Below are positions 62,012 to 64,000 of a DNA stretch of 64,000 nt, in pieces. The notes beneath the pieces are model-generated. The model was not told where the DNA came from and did not search any database. It saw nothing but the letters and a program-made list of their open reading frames with translations. The first letter of the stretch is position 1. Every line of letters begins with the position of its first letter. Source of the DNA: Massilia sp. BJB1822 (lineage in GTDB: Bacteria; Pseudomonadota; Gammaproteobacteria; Burkholderiales; Burkholderiaceae_D); contig NZ_JABWEB010000007.1 in NCBI RefSeq assembly GCF_013369485.1, positions 62,001-126,000 on the forward strand, read 5' to 3'. The position numbers and the translations under genes were made by a program.

Positions 62012-62575
62012 TCAGGCGCGCGTTGCCTGCCAATCGCTGCGCAGCAGGCCGTAGAAGTCGCTGTCGCAGATTTCGCCGTTGACGAACCAGCGTTCGCGCA
62101 TATGGCCTTCCAGGCGGAAGTGCAGGCGCCCGAGCATGCGCGCCGAGGCCGTGTTGCGCGGGTCGACGTCGGCTTCGATGCGGTTCAGGTCCATCACGGT
62201 GAAGGCATGCTCAAGCAGGGTGGTGATGGCTTCCTGCATATAACCCTGGCCCCACCAGCGCCGTCCCAGCATATAGCCCAGTTCGCAACGCCGGTTCTGG
62301 CCGAAGATGCCGCGCAGGGTCACGGTGCCGGCCAAGACGCCGCCGATTTCCACGCCTAACTGCACGTTCTCGCGGCCTTCGTACCAGGCGAGGATCTCGT
62401 CCACATAGCGGCTGGCCTGGGCCATCTCGGTCCATGGCGCGCAACTCCAGTAGCGCATGGCTTCGGGGTCGGAAAACAGGGCGAAGATGGCGGCTTCGTC
62501 TTCGCGGCGGATGGGGCGCAGACGCAGGCGGGCGGTGGGCTGGGGCAGGGTGGCGATCAGTGGTGTGGCAGTCAT
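62012..62575 (-). CDS. GNAT N-acetyltransferase (RimJ/RimL-like)
   Basis: A 187-residue GCN5-type acetyltransferase of the Acetyltransf_3 group. It has the N-terminal RLRLRPIRREDEAAIFALFS, the acetyl-CoA motif-A region GYMLGRRWWGQGYMQEAITT near residue 105, and motif B EADVDPRNTASARMLGRLHF near 138. The whole core is complete. The region includes the expected beta-bulge and P-loop-like turn, RRWWGQG in place of Q-x-x-G-x-G/A. It may acetylate a small molecule or a protein N-terminus. AGGAG precedes the start. It is a single gene, divergent from the PEP-CTERM gene. Confidence 0.88.
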   Translation of the reverse strand: MTATPLIATLPQPTARLRLRPIRREDEAAIFALFSDPEAMRYWSCAPWTEMAQASRYVDEILAWYEGRENVQLGVEIGGVLAGTVTLRGIFGQNRRCELGYMLGRRWWGQGYMQEAITTLLEHAFTVMDLNRIEADVDPRNTASARMLGRLHFRLEGHMRERWFVNGEICDSDFYGLLRSDWQATRA

Positions 62576-62683
62576 GCGGGAAAAGTCTCCTGTTCAAATG
62601 AGCGGACAGCCGGTTTGGGGCTTTTGTGCTATCCTGTGAGTAACAATTGTTGCTTATGATAATTGTTTTGCAAGAGGCCCGAA

Positions 62684-62731
62684 GCCACGCCCTCTTTCAA
62701 CGGCGCATCCGCCGTTCCTTCCCGGCGTGGC
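62684..62731 (+). promoter_or_regulatory. Nested hairpin in the leader of the PEP-CTERM gene
   Basis: An outer stem GCCACGCC / GGCGTGGC (62684-62691 and 62724-62731) encloses an inner stem AACGGCG-CATC-CGCCGTT (62699-62716). It lies 43 bases before the start codon of the PEP-CTERM gene. An AACAATTGTT palindrome lies at 62642-62651. The structure could regulate translation or stabilise the message. Confidence 0.5.
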
Positions 62732-62773
62732 CTGAACGCAGCCACTTGTTAGAAATATATCTGAAAGGCATAT

Positions 62774-63703
62774 ATGTTGAAACCAGCAGCATTGTTCCTG
62801 TCCCTGGCCGCCGTGGGTTCCGCCCAGGCTGGCGTTCTCGATCTCGGCATCAATAATGCCAACCTGTTCAGCCTTGGCAGCTTCAGCGCCCAGGGTTCCG
62901 ACGTCGAAGGCGCGGTCCTGGTGGCGGGCAGCCTGAGCGCGTCGAATTACTCGATCAACGACAAGAACAAGGACGCTTACGGCAGCTATTCGCTGGTGGT
63001 GGGCGGCTCGCTGAGCTACACCTCAGGCTCGATCAAGCACGGCAACTATTACGTGGCTGGCGCCAGCGCCATGTCCTCGGTGGGCCTGCAAAGCTCGACC
63101 AAGAGCACGACCAACCCCGTGGACTTCAATAAGCTGAGCAGCAGCGTGAAGAACACCTCGTCCTCGCTGTCGAAAGTGGCGGCGACCGGCAGCAGCAGCA
63201 TCCAATACGGCGGCATGACCCTGAAAGGCACGGGCAAGTCGGTGGAAGTGTTCAACCTGGCGGGCAGCGACCTGTCCAGCGTGAACAACTTCAAGTTCAG
63301 CAATCTGGCCAAGGGCTCGACCCTGGTGTTCAACGTCAGCGGCAAGAACGCCATCGGCTTTAACCAGAACGGCGTGGGCCTGGATGGCTTCAAGGGCTAC
63401 AACGTGGTCTACAACTTCTACGAATCGCAGAAGCTGAATATCCAGAACGTCGGCGTGTACGGCAGCATCCTGGCGCCGCTGGCGACCGTAACCGGCAACG
63501 GCGGCCAGATCAACGGCAATGTCATCGTCGGCAACTGGATGTCGAATGTGCAGGTCAACGCCAACCACTACTTCAGCGCCGCCAACGTGAATGGCTACGG
63601 CCTTGCGCCGGTGCCGGAAGCGCAGACCTATGCGATGCTGCTGGCTGGCCTGGGCGTGGTGGGCTTTATTGCGCGCCGCCGCCGTTCGCAGCAGGCAGGC
63701 TGA
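62774..63703 (+). CDS. Choice-of-anchor A protein with PEP-CTERM sorting signal
   Basis: An exported 309-residue protein. The signal peptide is about 1-19 (SLAAVGSAQA). The body is rich in Ser, Asn and Gly, with the choice-of-anchor A repeats (SDVEGAVLVAGSLSASNYSI, GVYGSILAPLATVTGNGGQI, NGNVIVGNW). The C-terminal sorting tail is VPEAQTYAMLLAGLGVVGFI followed by ARRRR, the PEP-CTERM motif recognised by exosortase. It should be cell-surface or extracellular, possibly in the exopolysaccharide matrix. AAAGGCATAT precedes the ATG. The exosortase gene is not in this window. Its 3' end overlaps the convergent TetR-like gene by 38 bases. Confidence 0.9.
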   Translation: MLKPAALFLSLAAVGSAQAGVLDLGINNANLFSLGSFSAQGSDVEGAVLVAGSLSASNYSINDKNKDAYGSYSLVVGGSLSYTSGSIKHGNYYVAGASAMSSVGLQSSTKSTTNPVDFNKLSSSVKNTSSSLSKVAATGSSSIQYGGMTLKGTGKSVEVFNLAGSDLSSVNNFKFSNLAKGSTLVFNVSGKNAIGFNQNGVGLDGFKGYNVVYNFYESQKLNIQNVGVYGSILAPLATVTGNGGQINGNVIVGNWMSNVQVNANHYFSAANVNGYGLAPVPEAQTYAMLLAGLGVVGFIARRRRSQQAG

Positions 63704-64000
63704 CCGCCGCCAGGACCATCTGCACGATAGTCTGTTCGGCATCCTCGTAATCCTTGCGGCTGAGCTGTTTGCGGTTCAGTACAAGGGCCATCTGGGCTGA
63801 AAAATCCGCATAGGATTGCGTCATGGCCCAGATGGCGAACAGCAGGTGGGTGGCGTTCACCGCGCCGATCCTGCCCTCCACACTCCACTTCTCGAAGACT
63901 TCGATATCGCGCCGCAGCAGCGGCACCACGCGTTCCTGGATCTGCTTACCATAGAGCTGGGCGCCGCCGATCACTTCCATGGCATACACGCGCGACCCCC
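63666..64000 (-). CDS. TetR-family regulator, RutR-like C-terminal part (cut by window edge)
   Basis: The visible 111 residues are the effector domain of a TetR-type regulator. RVYAMEVIGGAQLYGKQIQE opens it, and LLFAIWAMTQSYADFSAQMA near the middle closely matches the RutR C-terminal pattern (WSVTQHYADF in E. coli, from memory). RutR controls pyrimidine degradation and senses uracil or thymine. The N-terminal helix-turn-helix lies beyond the right edge. The gene overlaps the convergent PEP-CTERM gene by 38 bases. If it is RutR-like, it would extend the nucleobase catabolic theme, but orthology is not shown. Confidence 0.7.
   Translation of the reverse strand, partial: GSRVYAMEVIGGAQLYGKQIQERVVPLLRRDIEVFEKWSVEGRIGAVNATHLLFAIWAMTQSYADFSAQMALVLNRKQLSRKDYEDAEQTIVQMVLAAVSLPAANGGGAQ

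Noticed and set aside
62600..62680. Sigma-54 promoter for the PEP-CTERM gene
   Set aside because: No GG-N10-GC element with proper spacing could be found in the region.

Overview
The window is GC-rich, densely coded bacterial DNA whose gene content fits a beta-proteobacterium of the family Oxalobacteraceae (Massilia / Duganella / Janthinobacterium group). The clues are a PilB type IV pilus ATPase, Oar-like TonB receptors, a PEP-CTERM protein with a choice-of-anchor A body, an NodT-type outer-membrane factor, and the purine and deoxyribonucleoside catabolic genes. The assignment rests on gene families recognised by eye; no database was searched. I saw no rRNA, tRNA, CRISPR array or insertion sequence.

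Layout. 1-5.4 kb: pilB (cut by the left edge), a CorC/HlyC-type membrane protein, a dispersed inverted repeat, an AraC-type regulator, an orphan NuoB-like protein and a DUF4214 protein. 5.4-14.6 kb: purine ring catabolism (uraH divergent from puuE, xdhABC, guaD, exported adenosine deaminase). 15-22.7 kb: an Oar-type TonB receptor behind a textbook Pho box, then an exported 5'-nucleotidase, a PLD3-like nuclease and an S1/P1 nuclease. 22.7-28 kb: a solute-binding-like protein, a DeoR regulator, a NudK-like hydrolase, a response regulator lacking its phospho-acceptor Asp, and a Fur-box TonB receptor. 28-35.6 kb: a BmpA-type nucleoside ABC importer divergent from another TonB receptor. 35.7-44.7 kb: a MarR-controlled nine-gene same-strand block joining an AfsA-like (gamma-butyrolactone synthase family) protein, an HAD phosphatase, two MFS pumps and a tripartite efflux system. 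44.9-47.9 kb: LysR, psuG, psuK. 48.1-56.6 kb: punA-deoB-deoC-ALDH16-deoA-cdd-deaminase. 56.6-59.2 kb: a VOC protein and a LytS/LytR-type two-component system with a small membrane protein. 59.4-62 kb: an accessory patch (ATPase, Imm1-like protein, VOC protein, hypothetical). 62-64 kb: GNAT, PEP-CTERM protein and a TetR/RutR-like regulator cut by the right edge.

How it works together. About 50 kb of this window reads as one route from extracellular nucleic acid to central metabolism: outer-membrane receptors, exported nucleases and 5'-nucleotidase, periplasmic adenosine deaminase, a nucleoside ABC importer, phosphorylases and deaminases, deoxyribose phosphate to acetaldehyde and glyceraldehyde-3-phosphate, an aldehyde dehydrogenase, pseudouridine salvage, and purine oxidation towards allantoate. 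Uricase, OHCU decarboxylase and allantoicase are not in the window.

The best candidate for an undescribed system is the MarR / AfsA-like / HAD / efflux block at 35.8-44.7 kb. It has three copies of a TAGC-N2-GCTAA dyad placed to control both the regulator and the operon. The second is the exported PLD3-like plus S1/P1 nuclease operon. A dispersed inverted repeat with FNR-like dyads at its ends occurs three times, always in gaps next to a regulator or transporter gene.
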